A stretch of 64,000 nucleotides of DNA, from assembly GCA_051294375.1 (NCBI GenBank), contig CM119267.1, positions 8,040,683 through 8,104,682 on the forward strand. The letters are read 5' to 3'. The notes beneath the pieces were generated by a model. The model ran no database searches. It was not told where the DNA came from and saw only the letters and a program-made list of their open reading frames with translations. The stretch comes from Paraspadella gotoi. Its lineage: Eukaryota; Chaetognatha. This document shows, one piece after another, positions 52,047-64,000 of this stretch. How positions within the stretch are numbered: the stretch's first letter is position 1; each line of letters begins with the position of its first letter. The position numbers and the translations under genes were made by a program.

Positions 52047-53718
52047 GCTTAACGGACAGCCTCAAGTTTATCTGTTGCGGTACGGATATTTGTTTTTTCC
52101 GATTGAATAAGGGCGGTTTAACATTAAGATTTTTTTTTCTTTTCCCAATGAACGAAATGCATTGTTAAAGGTGAAGAAATTTTTTCTTAAAACTTTAGTA
52201 TATTTTCTGTTTTGTTTTAGCCTCTCTGGACATTAGAATTGATTTATGATTTGGAAAAAGAACAATTTTTTGGATATTTCTTAAGCTCGAAAACCAAACA
52301 TTAACCTAAAGCAAAATAAATAGAATCACGACTTTCTTTTACGTCAGTTGATACGAGGTCACTAGGGTAGGAACCCGAATATTTTTATTTTCAGTCTCGA
52401 TCGACGTCCCAGTCATCCGGAAACGAACGATTTTTCGAGTTTTCTTTCCTTTACATTTCTCACGCACAGAGCATCTCTCCGACTTGTAAAAGAATGTTTT
52501 CTCGACTTTCGACGATTCAACGAATTTTTTAATGGATAACTAAAAGTTTCGGATTTCTTACTGGACATAAAAGATTAATTTAGTGTAAACGATGTTGATC
52601 TATGTTTAACTATTTCTGACGTTTTGGGTTTAATTATTTATTTTTGCTCGGTTTCCTATTTAGATTGTTTTCGACATGAAATTTCTTTTCGTGTTATCTT
52701 TGCACGGTTGAAACGACAATGTATTTTGTGTAACAAATAATGCACGGTATGTAGATAGTATTTTGAAATTGTAGTCAATAATATAAACAAGTTATGGAAC
52801 GGGAATTTTCCTTCCTTTGGGCGGAGGTGAAAGCGTACCTAAAAAACGAAAAAATTATCTGAGTAAACAAATTTATACTACTTTTACCAGGATTTACAAG
52901 GAAACCAGAACCGGACCGTTAAGATCTCGAATTTCGATTACGGATTCACGATGGATTGCTCTAAGAGCTACAACCGATCATTTCATTGTCCTCACATGTT
53001 GAATTGAATCAATGGCCGACGCAAGCGAGCGAACCCGCCGATCGACGAAGGGGCGACTCAGCTCGCGAACTCATTGAAAAATTTTAGAGATTGCTCGCGG
53101 GAGATACGACATTTTGGGCGCTTCCGGCCGCTTCCCAGCGTGACGACATCGCGAACTGTTTAATCCGCAAATAAGGCATTATCCGCTTCCGCCGCCGTAA
53201 TTCAAACGATGGAGAGCCGAATGTGCTGCCGTCCTGCGTTTCTGCTTTCTCCGTTCGCAGCCTTCTGACCAACGAATGTTCCCTCACTGCCGCAGTAACC
53301 ATTATCCACAGCCGCCTTTGCCGCCGCTGTATTTCTCGGACAAATGCGTTAGGAGTTCGTTTCCATGTTTAATCCTGCGAATACCCAGAACGACAACGAC
53401 ACGATCATCAGCAAATGGGGCGTTGTGGGGCGTGGCCGACGCCGTACAAAAACATTTTCATTGAAAGGAGTTTTCAACGTCTTGGGGCTTATCGAATGCT
53501 TCTGCCATGCCAGCCGCCGCCGCGCCAGGATTTGCTTCTCCTGTTCGTAGACTCTGCCGCATTGAGATCTCCGCGCCCGGGTTCGCATAGGCACCACTTG
53601 CTTTTTAAATTTTTATTTATTTATTAATTAGAGCGAATGGTGACGCTGCTGATTGAATTAAAATACATTTAATAATTAAATAATCGTACGAGAGTGAATC
53701 GCATCGATTGAAAGTGAG

Positions 53719-53792
53719 AGTTTCCTTTTTACTCCCGAGGGAAGCGGGGTATGTAGGAATATCAAGTAAATTGTTCCAGTAAAAAGGAAACT
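53719..53792. repeat. perfect 15-base inverted repeat
   Basis: AGTTTCCTTTTTACT at 53719-53733 is repeated in reverse complement at 53778-53792 with a 44-base loop. The loop holds GAGGGAAGCGGGGTATGTAGG, which looks like a purine tract followed by the TG start of another LTR. Possibly the remnant of a nested element. Confidence 0.6.
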
Positions 53793-53810
53793 AAATTATA
53801 CCGAACGGCG

Positions 53811-53852
53811 AAAAAAAAAAAAAAAAAAAAAAAAATAAAAAAAAAAAAAAAA
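53811..53852 (+). repeat. A-rich run of about 42 bases
   Basis: All A except one T. It lies between the inverted repeat and a small ORF and could be the tail of a retroposed sequence inside the LTR element. Confidence 0.8.
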
Positions 53853-53870
53853 GGGATTGGCAAGGAATGT

Positions 53871-54044
53871 ATGCTGGGAATTATTTTTTCTGACATCACA
53901 TGCAATGACTTGTCCATTGAAGAAGATGCCTGTAGGCTAACAGCAACCGACTATGAAAACTACAACTTTTCGAACACTGAAATTAACAAACTGAAAGACT
54001 TAGACAGCAAAACAAAACAAAAGGGGCCTGATAGAAAGTTTTAG
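53871..54044 (+). CDS. small ORF inside the LTR element
   Basis: A 57-codon ORF (starts MLGIIFSDITCNDLSIEED, contains SNTEINKLKDLDSKTKQK). The composition is protein-like and acidic/lysine-rich, not repetitive. It may be a gag or transposase fragment; I cannot assign it. It begins about 20 bases after the A-rich run. Confidence 0.3.
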   Translation: MLGIIFSDITCNDLSIEEDACRLTATDYENYNFSNTEINKLKDLDSKTKQKGPDRKF

Positions 54045-55689
54045 GAAAGTGAGCGTTAAAGGTCCAAACTTTGATCAAGAAAAGCAGAAAATTCTTGTTT
54101 GAAATGCTTGAGTGAGAGAGCGACACCAAAGAAAGTGAATTTCCGGGTTGATTTGTTTGAGATTGAATACTGGAAGAAAGAAAAAAATGATAGAAACACT
54201 GATGCCGAGAAATGAATGTTTGAGATCTAAATTAAACATTTAGAAATTAGCGACGTCAAAGAATTTAATGGAAATTGATATGAGGTGTCGTGTGTCTTCG
54301 CAAATTTAATGAGTTGTTAGATAAATATTTGCATATGTAATGGTAAATGAATGTCCGAATTTTATTAGGTAAGGCATTCAATGACAGTATGATATCAAAA
54401 ACATATATAAAAAAAATAAAAGGGTGAAAGGGTTACCTTATTCCGCTTCTCAAGAGAAGCTAAATATAGTAGCTGGACAGACCGACCGAAAACCGGAAAT
54501 ATAAATTTCTGTTAAAACTCTGTTTTTTGTCGATTTTAGAGTTGTCTTTTATTGGCTTAGATATAGATATAACATTATTGTTCGTTTCATACCATCGACT
54601 TTAAATGCCGCCCAATCAATTATCGAGAAGTTTTGGAACCGGCGACGAAAATTCAAAAAAATGTCAGAGGCCTAAAAATATTTCGCGAATATTTATTAAA
54701 ATTCCACAGGGCTGAGGTTTATCCCTAACAAAACCTTCTCTGAGGAGAAACAAAATGAAATGAATTTATTTTTGAAAGGGGAAAAGAGGGCCCTTGGTAA
54801 AAATATCTAAAATATCTAAAAATAAATTCAGCTGACTCAGAAATCTTCCTTAGAATTCTTTTTGGGCCTGGATCTGAAGTGGAATCCGCTGCACCTCAGG
54901 GCGTTGAAACTTCAAGACATCAAACAAATCCGCTTGCAGGATGGCAGTTGTACAAGGTAAAGGTTTGTGATGGGTTTCCAAAGGTAAAAGGTTTGCGCAC
55001 GAGGTTTCAAAGGTAAAGGTTTGCGAGAGGTTTCCAAAGCGTTAAAAGGTTGTTGCGCAGAGGTTTTCAAGGTTAAAGCGTCTGCGAGAGGTGTAAATGT
55101 AAAGGACTAAATGGAAGCAACGGAGCATTCTCCTGCTGCTGTAAATACTATATCAATTAAAAACGATACAAAGAAAAGTGTCGATAAAACGTCACTTCGA
55201 CACGATATTTATTTAACAAAAGAAAAGTGTACGAATAAACGTCACTTCGGACTGCATGATTTATTAGCAAAACAAACCGAAACTCGAGATTGAGAAGTCG
55301 AGTTCAAGAATGTATGAATTGCCAAACGCTTTCACAATTAGAGAAGCGTCAAAGAATTCTAAAATTACAAAACGCACTCGACCGAAATACAAAGATGGAA
55401 ATCGTGATCATAAATAACGATACTCGGCTCCGAAAAGCGACGCTTTACAATTAGAGTCCACATGACTAACGAATATTACGACACATTCGCGCTTTCAAAA
55501 TAAATAGTCAGGCAAATTATTTTAGGTTATTTGTAAAGCGAAAATTGGAAAGGTCGATTAAATTAATATTAGTCGATACTAAACAATTGATCGAAAATGG
55601 CGAGAAAGTACACCACGATACGGACATTGTAATTACCAATACTGTTTTAAAATAATGTCGACAACGCTACTATACACCTGGGAATGAGA

Positions 55690-56230
55690 CGGACGAATCA
55701 CTGCACGCATTCGAATGTCATGTTTGTGGAGGTTATAACAAAAACCGGACAGTGAAAGAGAAACCATCGATAAAAATGCCGTTCGCCGCCGAAGACAAAT
55801 ACTTTCCTGCCGATCTGTTGGGCCCGATTAGCAAACTCGATCGATGCGTAAATGTGTAACTCAACGAAAAGTTGGATCGAACTATTTTCGAACATTGGAG
55901 TACAAGTACAACAAAGTACGTACGTCAGTAGACTCAAACAGTACTCGAAGCGATTAAATAAAAATCTTCTGCATTCGGAATTTAGAACATGGTTAGATAA
56001 AGAACCGAACTTACGAAAATGGGTCGACATTTGAAGAAGTCGAACTCTCCATTAACATGAGTCCCTGCGTCTCGTTAGCTGGCGAAGGAGTTAGTGTTAG
56101 ACAATAATGTACGATGCCGCGACCGGAACTCAACCTGGAATACTCAAGGAACGCAAGTTTAGCGGAACTCGATCGACCGACTGCTGTTCTGCATACTGAC
56201 AGCCAATTCAAGAACGACCGTTTTAGTAAG
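55690..56230 (+). pseudogene. integrase-like remnant of the LTR element
   Basis: A frame near 55690-55850 reads HAFECHVCGGYNKNRTVKEK then PADLLGPISKL before a stop. The Cys-x2-Cys followed by DLLGP fits the end of the HHCC zinc site and the first catalytic Asp of a retroelement integrase. Near 56191 HTDSQFKNDRF resembles the second Asp motif (TD-G-QF). The distance between them is longer than normal and frames change, so it is degraded or badly sequenced. Confidence 0.4.
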
Positions 56231-58290
56231 GAAATGTGGGAGTAGCTAAAGTCTCGTAGGAACTATTGACTTAAGTTGATCGATCGAAAGCGAAATTAAA
56301 ATTATATATTCAAAGTTAATTCAAATCGTTAATAACATAATATTTGATATGATGAAACGAATTGAGAATGAAACATGCATGTTGTCATGTTGCCATCGAA
56401 GTCAACCAACGTGATAATGGTTGACAAATTAGAAATATGAATATTAATTATTTGATCAATTAATAATTAATAGAACCTAAATAAGACGTGTTTACATTGA
56501 AATAACATTCGAATGGGTTTACCTAAACTTTGGAGTGATCTTCGATGTCCGCGATTGGTTTTTCGATTTGCGCTGAGGCGCGACCGGACGCTTCTATTCT
56601 TGTTTGCAATGATTGAGCAGAGACAGGGAACGACAAACGATACATGGAACTTGACGACCCTGAAATCATAATTTGTTTGCACCCTTTTACCTCAAAATAA
56701 CCTGTTTGCACGAATCTGTTCGCACTCTGTCATTTCGACTTAAATTGATTTTTGATGTTTCGGCACTTAATTAATTTGCACCTTTCTCTTAACTACCCAA
56801 CGATGACATTGTAGGTGACGATGCCGATGAGCAATGCCAGACAGACAGTTGACAATGAACAAGAACGACCAAGTAAAGAGTAGAATGGTCGGGCTGAAGT
56901 GTAAAATGCGCCGCAGACTGAACGAACGACGAAGACGGCGTCGAACTCGAAACAAAGTTCGGAGTTGTCGCTGTCCCGACGCCGCCGTTAAAAGACGGCG
57001 TTGCCCGTCGGAAGGACCGCATTGCGGCACTCGATGGCCCCAGCGAACTGAGGCTGCCGGCACATTACTGCTGAGCCAAGGGGAAGGGCTCAGCACGTCT
57101 GAGCTCGCCTTTGAAAGGCATGGAAGACAAAATGGCGATTACGAAAATCATTCTTATTATCTATTTAGTGATGTGGCGAACGGTCATTAAACGCCAGAAC
57201 GGAAATAGATGGCGTCGGTTTCGCCACGTGGTCCACGCCTCTGACTGAGATTGTTTAGGTGAATAATTAAAATTGTTCCAAGACAAAGTCTTTATTTTGT
57301 TCATTAATAAAACAGAACCTTAATAAAATAAAATCAAAGCATATAGATATTCTATATGCATTAACAAGAATACAAAATATGCAATATTGCTAAATGGCAA
57401 TAAACATATTAATTAAACATTAATCAACATTAATAAACATAACGTTAATAGACATGAACGATGGTAGAGATGAATACTTTGTGAATGAGTTAGGAATGAA
57501 CTTGGAAAGGTAACAGGAATAAAGAAACCAATAATAAATGATACACTAGAGTGATCTACATAACTATACATAATTATAGTGTTCACTTGTTTTCAAGTAT
57601 GTTATGCTACAGAACTTATATAAGAAACTTCTTGTGTGGGTCTGCCACTGAGTCCGTGATCGTGGCTGGGAAAAACGGGTTCCAGCCTACCAGTGAAAAT
57701 AAAGAATTATAGTTATCGAAACTGAATTTAAATTTTGAATTTTAATAAATAAATTTAAAATTTATGAAAATTATTATGAAGCGAATTCTAATTATAATTT
57801 GCTGAACTGACCGTTCACTTACCATTTTAGGATTGGGAGCAGGAAGAGCAGGATTGAGTTCTTTATATCGAATATTGTGAACCGATGAGATCATTAAAAT
57901 TGATTGATGTTTTAGGGAAAAGATATCGAAAAAATAGATCAAGCGACATTAATGATTGCCATATTCCGCGCGGAGGAATTGTTTGTTTGATGTTTGTTTA
58001 TATATTGGTTCCCGATATATATATATATATATAATTAATTTTACATTTTAGTTCGACTGTTTGGACGGCAGTTTCGACTCATTTTCAAAACAATTTTATT
58101 TTTGTACGTTTTTTTCATATTAGATGCAGCGCAGATTTATTTTTGTCCTTAATTTACTTTTCCCCAATTTAGCTATATGTGATCTTGTAATACTGTTTAA
58201 ACATTAGATTATTTGTACTACTGCTTTACATGTGATCATTTGTACCACTGTTTCGCTTACTCATCTATTTGCCATTTAACAAAATTTGTT

Positions 58291-58302
58291 TTGGGGGGGA
58301 GA
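58291..58302 (+). other. polypurine tract before the 3' LTR
   Basis: TTTTGGGGGGGAGA directly precedes TGTTAG of the 3' LTR, in the place where plus-strand priming occurs in LTR elements. Confidence 0.6.
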
Positions 58303-58665
58303 TGTTAGTAATATTTTAATTAGCCTCCAATTTAGTAATTAACTTTCGTCAATTTTGTCTCTCTAATTTTCTCAGTTCAAAGTTTAATATTTCATAGATT
58401 CCAGGAACTCAGCGCCTATTTTGTAACATTTTGTCTAAGTAGAATAAAACAAAGGAAGAGAGACGAGAGGGAGGCCGAGATTTTTAGTGTATTCCATTTT
58501 TAGTCTCAAGGGATAAGACGCAATATTTTATCACTGTTTAATTTTCTAATACAACTTGGAAATCTACAATTATTTCAGGTAACTTCAAAAACTAATTAGA
58601 CAGACTATGCATAGTTAAGCTCTCTATCCGTCATCTTTTGAGGGCCACAGACCACGTTACCAACA
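58303..58665 (+). repeat. 3' LTR
   Basis: A 363-base copy of the 5' LTR with the same TG...CA ends. Differences are mostly one-base gains and losses. Confidence 0.85.
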
Positions 58666-59129
58666 TTCCCCGTCGTTCCAATACAGAACTAATAATAAAA
58701 TTAAGAATAAGAGAAAATTGCAAAGACTATGATTTTAGAGCAAGCATTAAAAATTCTTTGTAAGCGTAAAACAAGATATGAGCCGATGACGAAAAAAGGA
58801 AATTTTTAGCTTCTCTAAATTTACTCACCATTTTGGCCGGAAAAATATCGATCGATGACCCCGAAAAAAAAAGCGGGAAATTCTCGTTTTACGTTGTTTC
58901 AATGTTTCTGAACCCAAATATTTGTTTTCTCACTATGGCGGACGATGCAGATTTTTAAAGCTAAATTTTTCAAGAAATTCTTTTTTATTCATATTTCTTC
59001 TTTTTTCTTCCAAGTATTTTTCCATATTTTGGTGCGGAGTCCAAGTTCCGGAATCGAAATGACGAGAATGAGAGAAGAGATTCCGATCTTCGATCAAGAC
59101 CAGACCAGACGGGCCGGAGGGTAAGTACC

Positions 59130-59133
<4 letters not shown>

Positions 59134-59200
<67 letters not shown>

Positions 59201-59544
59201 GCCGAGATCGGCGAGGGTCTTAACAGATCTGTGCGTCAGAAGGTAAGTATTTTAGGTGAGGTAAGGAGAGTCGGAAGTGATCATCTTCGCCCCACGGCGC
59301 TGGGAATCGTGAAAAGGTTAGGAGAAGGCGTTTAAAGTGTGACGTGAGTAGGAGGAAGGGAGGGAGTGAGGAAACTTTCGGTGACAGACAATTTTTTATC
59401 GGGAGGCTATTAACACTATGTCAAACAAATAATTTTGAGTACGAAAAGATCAGAAAAGAAACGGAGTGAGAGAGAGCGCTTTGAATCGATCAGCATAGAC
59501 TGGATGAAGGTACTAAAAGAAACCTCGACACCGACAACCACAAA

Positions 59545-59611
<67 letters not shown>
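59134..59611. repeat. two (GA)n microsatellites
   Basis: GA runs at 59134-59198 (pure) and 59547-59611 (one CAG interruption), about 350 bases apart. Confidence 0.95.
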
Positions 59612-59613
<2 letters not shown>

Positions 59614-60183
59614 GAAGACGGAACCAGCGGGGTGAAGCGAAAGTAGGAAAGCAGAAAATAAGACTTTTTTTCCTCCTGAAATTCGAACGATTGTTTCAGT
59701 GAATTCGGTTGTTATTGAAACTTCTTTCAAACGTGAAAATCGCAATTCTAAAAAAAGAAAGAAAGAAAAAAAACCTCAGGAAAAAAGAAAAGAGAGAATA
59801 AGAAATCTTTTGGGAAGAACGGAATCTAAAACTCTCACTAATTTTGGTGATGTGTATTCACGAGCGTATTGATATTTCCAACTTTTTCACAGGATGTTTG
59901 TTTGATCAATGACGACGCTCTTATGTCTAACTCGGGGCATAGAAAAAAAAAAGGCGAAAGCAACATCGTTAATCTTTGAAGATAAGATCGTGTTGACGAC
60001 GATAGAAACTGACACGACGACGAAAACCAAACGACGAACGACGACGACATAAACTCGTTTCTTCGGTGAAATCTATGGTCGTGAAAGTCACCTGAAGTCG
60101 AACTCGAGGTTTATCCTCTTCTTGCATCCTCTTCAGCGGGGATCCTTCTGTGCCACTTCTTTTCTTCAGCCTCTTCAGCCTCG

Positions 60184-60185
<2 letters not shown>

Positions 60186-60238
<53 letters not shown>

Positions 60239-60520
60239 CTTCTCTCTCCTCTCTCCTCCTCCTTTTTCCTCACTTTCTCTCTCTTAATTTCTTTCTCTCA
60301 TTATTCCACCCTTTCCTTTCTTATTCTAAAAGCACCTTCTTGCTTTTTTCTCCCTCTCCTTTCCTCAATTTATTTTTTACCTCTTCTTTTACTCCTTTCT
60401 TTTTCCTCTCTTTTTTCCTCTCTTCCTCTTCTTGGCGCGTAAATAAAAGTCAAACCTCTTTCGCTCTCTCCAAGGCTTTAACAGAGGCCATCTTGCCTTT
60501 ATTCAGTCTTCGCTCTTCAT

Positions 60521-60562
<42 letters not shown>

Positions 60563-60567
60563 GTCTC

Positions 60568-60600
<33 letters not shown>

Positions 60601-60602
60601 TT
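60186..60602. repeat. two (CT)n microsatellites
   Basis: CT runs at 60186-60243 and 60527-60602 with T/C-rich sequence between. Confidence 0.95.
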
Positions 60603-61595
60603 TCGGCGTTTTTATTTATTTCCCTTCCGACTCGGAAGTCTCCTTTTCCTCCTAAGAAAAAACAAAGAACTTTTCGCGAAAACAATTTTGTTCTTTTATC
60701 TTTAAGCTTAAAATGTTCCTTTTAAGGGAAACATGTGAAAGGTACAATATCTAGGTCTATGTGAAAGGAATGGAAGCGCCTGCATTGAATAACTCCTTTA
60801 CTTTTAGTCATTCAATGCATTTTTTCAATAAAACGCTGGCAGGTAGAATGTACATCAACAACGAAATCATCAAAAAATAATAGTTTAGAGAACGTTCTAT
60901 CTATCCAATTCTTCTGATATTCATTTCTTCAGTTATTTCCCCCCTTTCTGATTCAATCCCCCTCACGTTCCTCTCCCATCTCAATCTCTCTGCCCAGACA
61001 CCAACCACTTTAATATCTCATCTCTCAGCCTCTCCTTGACCAACTCCTTTCAATTCTCTCGTCCGCTTTTTTGTTTGTCTTTCCTCCAAACCGCCGTTCT
61101 TCGCCATCTCCCTCTCTCGGCAAATCCCGAATACAAATCCTTGGCCATCAATTGCTGAGTTCCTTTTATATATTTCAGGAGGCTTTCTCCGTTCGAGACG
61201 ACATTGCATGGATTCCCATTTTTTTTTTCAAAACCATCTGTTTTTTAGGGGTTAGCGTCGTTTTAAGGGTTTTCTTTTGCTGCCATGATGTCTAGAGAAA
61301 ACAAAGGGATTGTGAAGTTTCCATAAATGTATAGATTGACTTCAAAATGTTGTTAATGTTGTTCTTCTATCTTACCAGAAAAACAACCTGTTTATTTTCA
61401 TTCTTTTTTAAATCGTGTGAGCTAAATAAAAACGAATACGTAATGTTCTATATTCAAAAATACCTTTCATTCACACCAAACACTTACTTCCTTTCGGTTC
61501 TCTTATATTGAGACCCTCTCTTTCCCCTCACCTCCACCCCATTCCATTTTCCCAAAACGCCGCTCCATTGNNNNNNNNNNNNNNNNNNNNNNNNN

Positions 61596-64000
61596 AAGGT
61601 GGCATCGAAGAGAGGTCGAAGAGGGGTCGAAAAGAGGGGTCGTAGAGAGAGGTCAGAGAACGGGTCGGAATAAGGTCAAACAGGTTGGTGACAGGAAAAG
61701 AGGGTTGAGGACGAGGCAGAAAAAAAAATTGAGAAGGCAATCAATCGGAAGTCAAAGTGGGAACTGGGATGTGGGTAAGGCGAGAGAAGGAAGTGGGAAC
61801 TGGGATGTGGGTAAGGCGAGAGAAGGAAGAGAGGAATGAATGGAACGAGGGACGGACAGATGGATTAAAGGAAGGAAATTTAGACATGAATATAATGTCA
61901 GGAACTCTTTAATAAATTAAATTAAAAAGATTAAAAAGATAACAGATAACAAAATATATTTAAAAAAGATTAAAAAGATAACAGGAGCCAGGTGTCATTT
62001 GCCGTCATTCGAAAAGTTCCAAAGCTTAAAAACGTTGGTACCCAAAACAAAAAGACATCAAGAGAAAAAAGAATAGAGAGAGAGAGAGAGAGCGAGGGGT
62101 TAATAGCAAGAGTTGAAGAAAGAGAAGAGAAAAATAAAAGAAGGAGACAACAAAGGGAAGAGAGTCAAGGTGACAAGTGAGACAGAGAGAGGGGTTGCAT
62201 TGGGCAGCAATTACAAATCCTAAAAAGGGCAATCGAAGCAGCTTATCCTCCCTGTTAGTAATATTTTTAATTAGCCTCCAATTTAGTAATTAACTTTCGT
62301 TCAAATTTTGTCTCTCTAAATTTTCTCAGTTCCAAAGTTTAATATTTCATAGATTCCAGAACTCAGCGCCTATTTTGTAAACATTTTGTCTAAGTAGAAT
62401 AAACAAGAAGAGAGACGAGAGGAGGCTCGAGATTTAGTGTATTCCATTTTTTAGATCTCAAGGATTAAGACGCAATATTTTTATCACTGTTTAATTTTCT
62501 AATACAACTTTGGCAATCTACAATTATTTCAGGTAACTTTAAAAATCTTAGACAGACTATGCATAGTTCAGCTCTCTATCCGTCATCTTTTGAGGCCACA
62601 GACACGTTACCCAACATGGTGGCCAGCGTTGTTCGCTTAACGGACAGCCTCAAGTTTATCTGTTGCGGTACGGATATTTGTTTTTTCCGATTGAATAAGG
62701 GCGGTTTAACATTAAGATTTTTTTTTCTTTTCCCAATGAACGAAATGCATTGTTAAAGGTGAAGAAATTTTTTCTTAAAACTTTAGTATATTTTCTGTTT
62801 TGTTTTAGCCTCTCTGGACATTAGAATTGATTTATGATTTGGAAAAAGAACAATTTTTTGGATATTTCTTAAGCTCGAAAACCAAACATTAACCTAAAGC
62901 AAAATAAATAGAATCACGACTTTCTTTTACGTCAGTTGATACGAGGTCACTAGGGTAGGAACCCGAATATTTTTATTTTCAGTCTCGATCGACGTCCCAG
63001 TCATCCGGAAACGAACGATTTTTCGAGTTTTCTTTCCTTTACATTTCTCACGCACAGAGCATCTCTCCGACTTGTAAAAGAATGTTTTCTCGACTTTCGA
63101 CGATTCAACGAATTTTTTAATGGATAACTAAAAGTTTCGGATTTCTTACTGGACATAAAAGATTAATTTAGTGTAAACGATGTTGATCTATGTTTAACTA
63201 TTTCTGACGTTTTGGGTTTAATTATTTATTTTTGCTCGGTTTCCTATTTAGATTGTTTTCGACATGAAATTTCTTTTCGTGTTATCTTTGCACGGTTGAA
63301 ACGACAATGTATTTTGTGTAACAAATAATGCACGGTATGTAGATAGTATTTTGAAATTGTAGTCAATAATATAAACAAGTTATGGAACGGGAATTTTCCT
63401 TCCTTTGGGCGGAGGTGAAAGCGTACCTAAAAAACGAAAAAATTATCTGAGTAAACAAATTTATACTACTTTTACCAGGATTTACAAGGAAACCAGAACC
63501 GGACCGTTAAGATCTCGAATTTCGATTACGGATTCACGATGGATTGCTCTAAGAGCTACAACCGATCATTTCATTGTCCTCACATGTTGAATTGAATCAA
63601 TGGCCGACGCAAGCGAGCGAACCCGCCGATCGACGAAGGGGCGACTCAGCTCGCGAACTCATTGAAAAATTTTAGAGATTGCTCGCGGGAGATACGACAT
63701 TTTGGGCGCTTCCGGCCGCTTCCCAGCGTGACGACATCGCGAACTGTTTAATCCGCAAATAAGGCATTATCCGCTTCCGCCGCCGTAATTCAAACGATGG
63801 AGAGCCGAATGTGCTGCCGTCCTGCGTTTCTGCTTTCTCCGTTCGCAGCCTTCTGACCAACGAATGTTCCCTCACTGCCGCAGTAACCATTATCCACAGC
63901 CGCCTTTGCCGCCGCTGTATTTCTCGGACAAATGCGTTAGGAGTTCGTTTCCATGTTTAATCCTGCGAATACCCAGAACGACAACGACACGATCATCAGC
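61596..64000 (+). repeat. second copy of the 51014-53412 segment
   Basis: It starts immediately after a 25-N gap and runs to the end of the window. From about 62010 on it is almost base-for-base identical with the first copy. Confidence 0.9.
62253..62616 (+). repeat. third LTR copy (5' LTR of the duplicated segment)
   Basis: A 364-base LTR identical or nearly so to 51665-52028, with the same left flank and followed by the same TGGTGGCCAGCG primer-binding site. Confidence 0.85.

Larger units (their letters stand above)
51014..53412 (+). repeat. 2.4-kb segment repeated at 61596-64000
   Basis: The segment includes a purine-rich left flank with two tandem copies of GTGGGAACTGGGATGTGGG, the whole 5' LTR and 1.4 kb of LTR-element interior. 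The second copy begins right after a 25-N gap and is almost identical; differences cluster before 51430 and are mainly one-base indels. Because flank and element repeat together, this is duplication of a locus or of a contig, not two insertions. Confidence 0.9.
51665..58665 (+). mobile_element. LTR retrotransposon with paired LTRs
   Basis: Two 364- and 363-base LTRs (51665-52028 and 58303-58665) begin TGTTAGTAAT and end CAACA. Directly after the 5' LTR is TGGTGGCCAGCG (52029), a plausible primer-binding site since it opens with TGG. Just before the 3' LTR is a purine tract, GGGGGGGAGA. Flanks CTCCC and TTCCC may be a target-site duplication with one change. The interior is 6.3 kb. Pol evidence is weak: near 55716-55830 CHVCGGYNKN then PADLLGPISKL suggests an integrase zinc site and the start of its core, and near 56191 HTDSQFKNDRF suggests the second Asp motif. 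Gag and reverse transcriptase are not readable. The superfamily is probably Ty3/Gypsy or BEL/Pao. The element is broken and not active. Confidence 0.8.
58666..61570. other. non-coding stretch rich in GA/CT microsatellites
   Basis: GA runs at 59134-59198 and 59547-59611 and CT runs at 60186-60243 and 60527-60602 dominate. The AT-rich rest shows no recognisable coding sequence; the ORFs are Ser/Leu/Phe or Arg/Glu repeats. It ends at the 25-N gap 61571-61595. Confidence 0.6.

Overview
The window is draft-assembly DNA from an invertebrate animal. Coding segments are GC-rich and interrupted by short, AT-rich GT-AG introns, and long GA/CT microsatellites are everywhere. I cannot name the species; an arthropod such as a crustacean would fit, but that is a guess. 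There are no prokaryotic features. Eight N-runs (10, 16, 25, 25, 335, 25, 213 and 25 bases) and several copies of the same sequence placed at gap edges mark gap-filled scaffolding.

The first 26 kb holds four recognisable conserved genes, which I rebuilt exon by exon with matching splice phases. (1) A Krüppel-like factor of the KLF3/8/12 group on + (2636-5094, first exon uncertain), with a CtBP-binding motif and three C-terminal zinc fingers. (2) An AIFM3-type Rieske/FAD oxidoreductase on - (6785-12229, first exon not found), with a break in the reading frame inside the Rieske exon. (3) A complete 492-residue metal transporter of the SLC39A8/A14 (ZIP8/ZIP14) type on + (14661-17226), in seven exons. 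(4) A TRAF4-type adaptor on - (19783-25972, RING-coding exon not found). KLF and AIFM3 converge, AIFM3 and the transporter diverge, and the transporter and TRAF4 converge. They are ordinary independent animal genes, not an operon or one pathway.

From about 26 to 64 kb I find no convincing host gene. This part holds microsatellites, a 2.1-kb tandem duplication across a gap (30.6-35.0 kb), a noisy repeat block (35.6-38.7 kb), an inverted duplication (about 38.6-40.0 against 45.4-46.9 kb) that brackets a decayed Jockey-like non-LTR retrotransposon (about 40.3-45.3 kb), and an LTR retrotransposon with both LTRs, primer-binding site and purine tract (51665-58665). The 5' part of that LTR element and its flank appear again at 61596-64000 after a gap. 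The many one-base insertions and deletions between copies suggest that uncorrected long reads were used to fill gaps, so duplications here should be treated first as assembly artefacts. Two possible host exons (29818-29881 and 49938-50072) are given at low confidence.

I found no CRISPR array, intact tRNA or rRNA gene, or evident novel system. The points most worth checking are the broken AIFM3 frame, the paired TCACGTGA sites in a TRAF4 intron, the inverted and tandem duplications, and the transposable elements.
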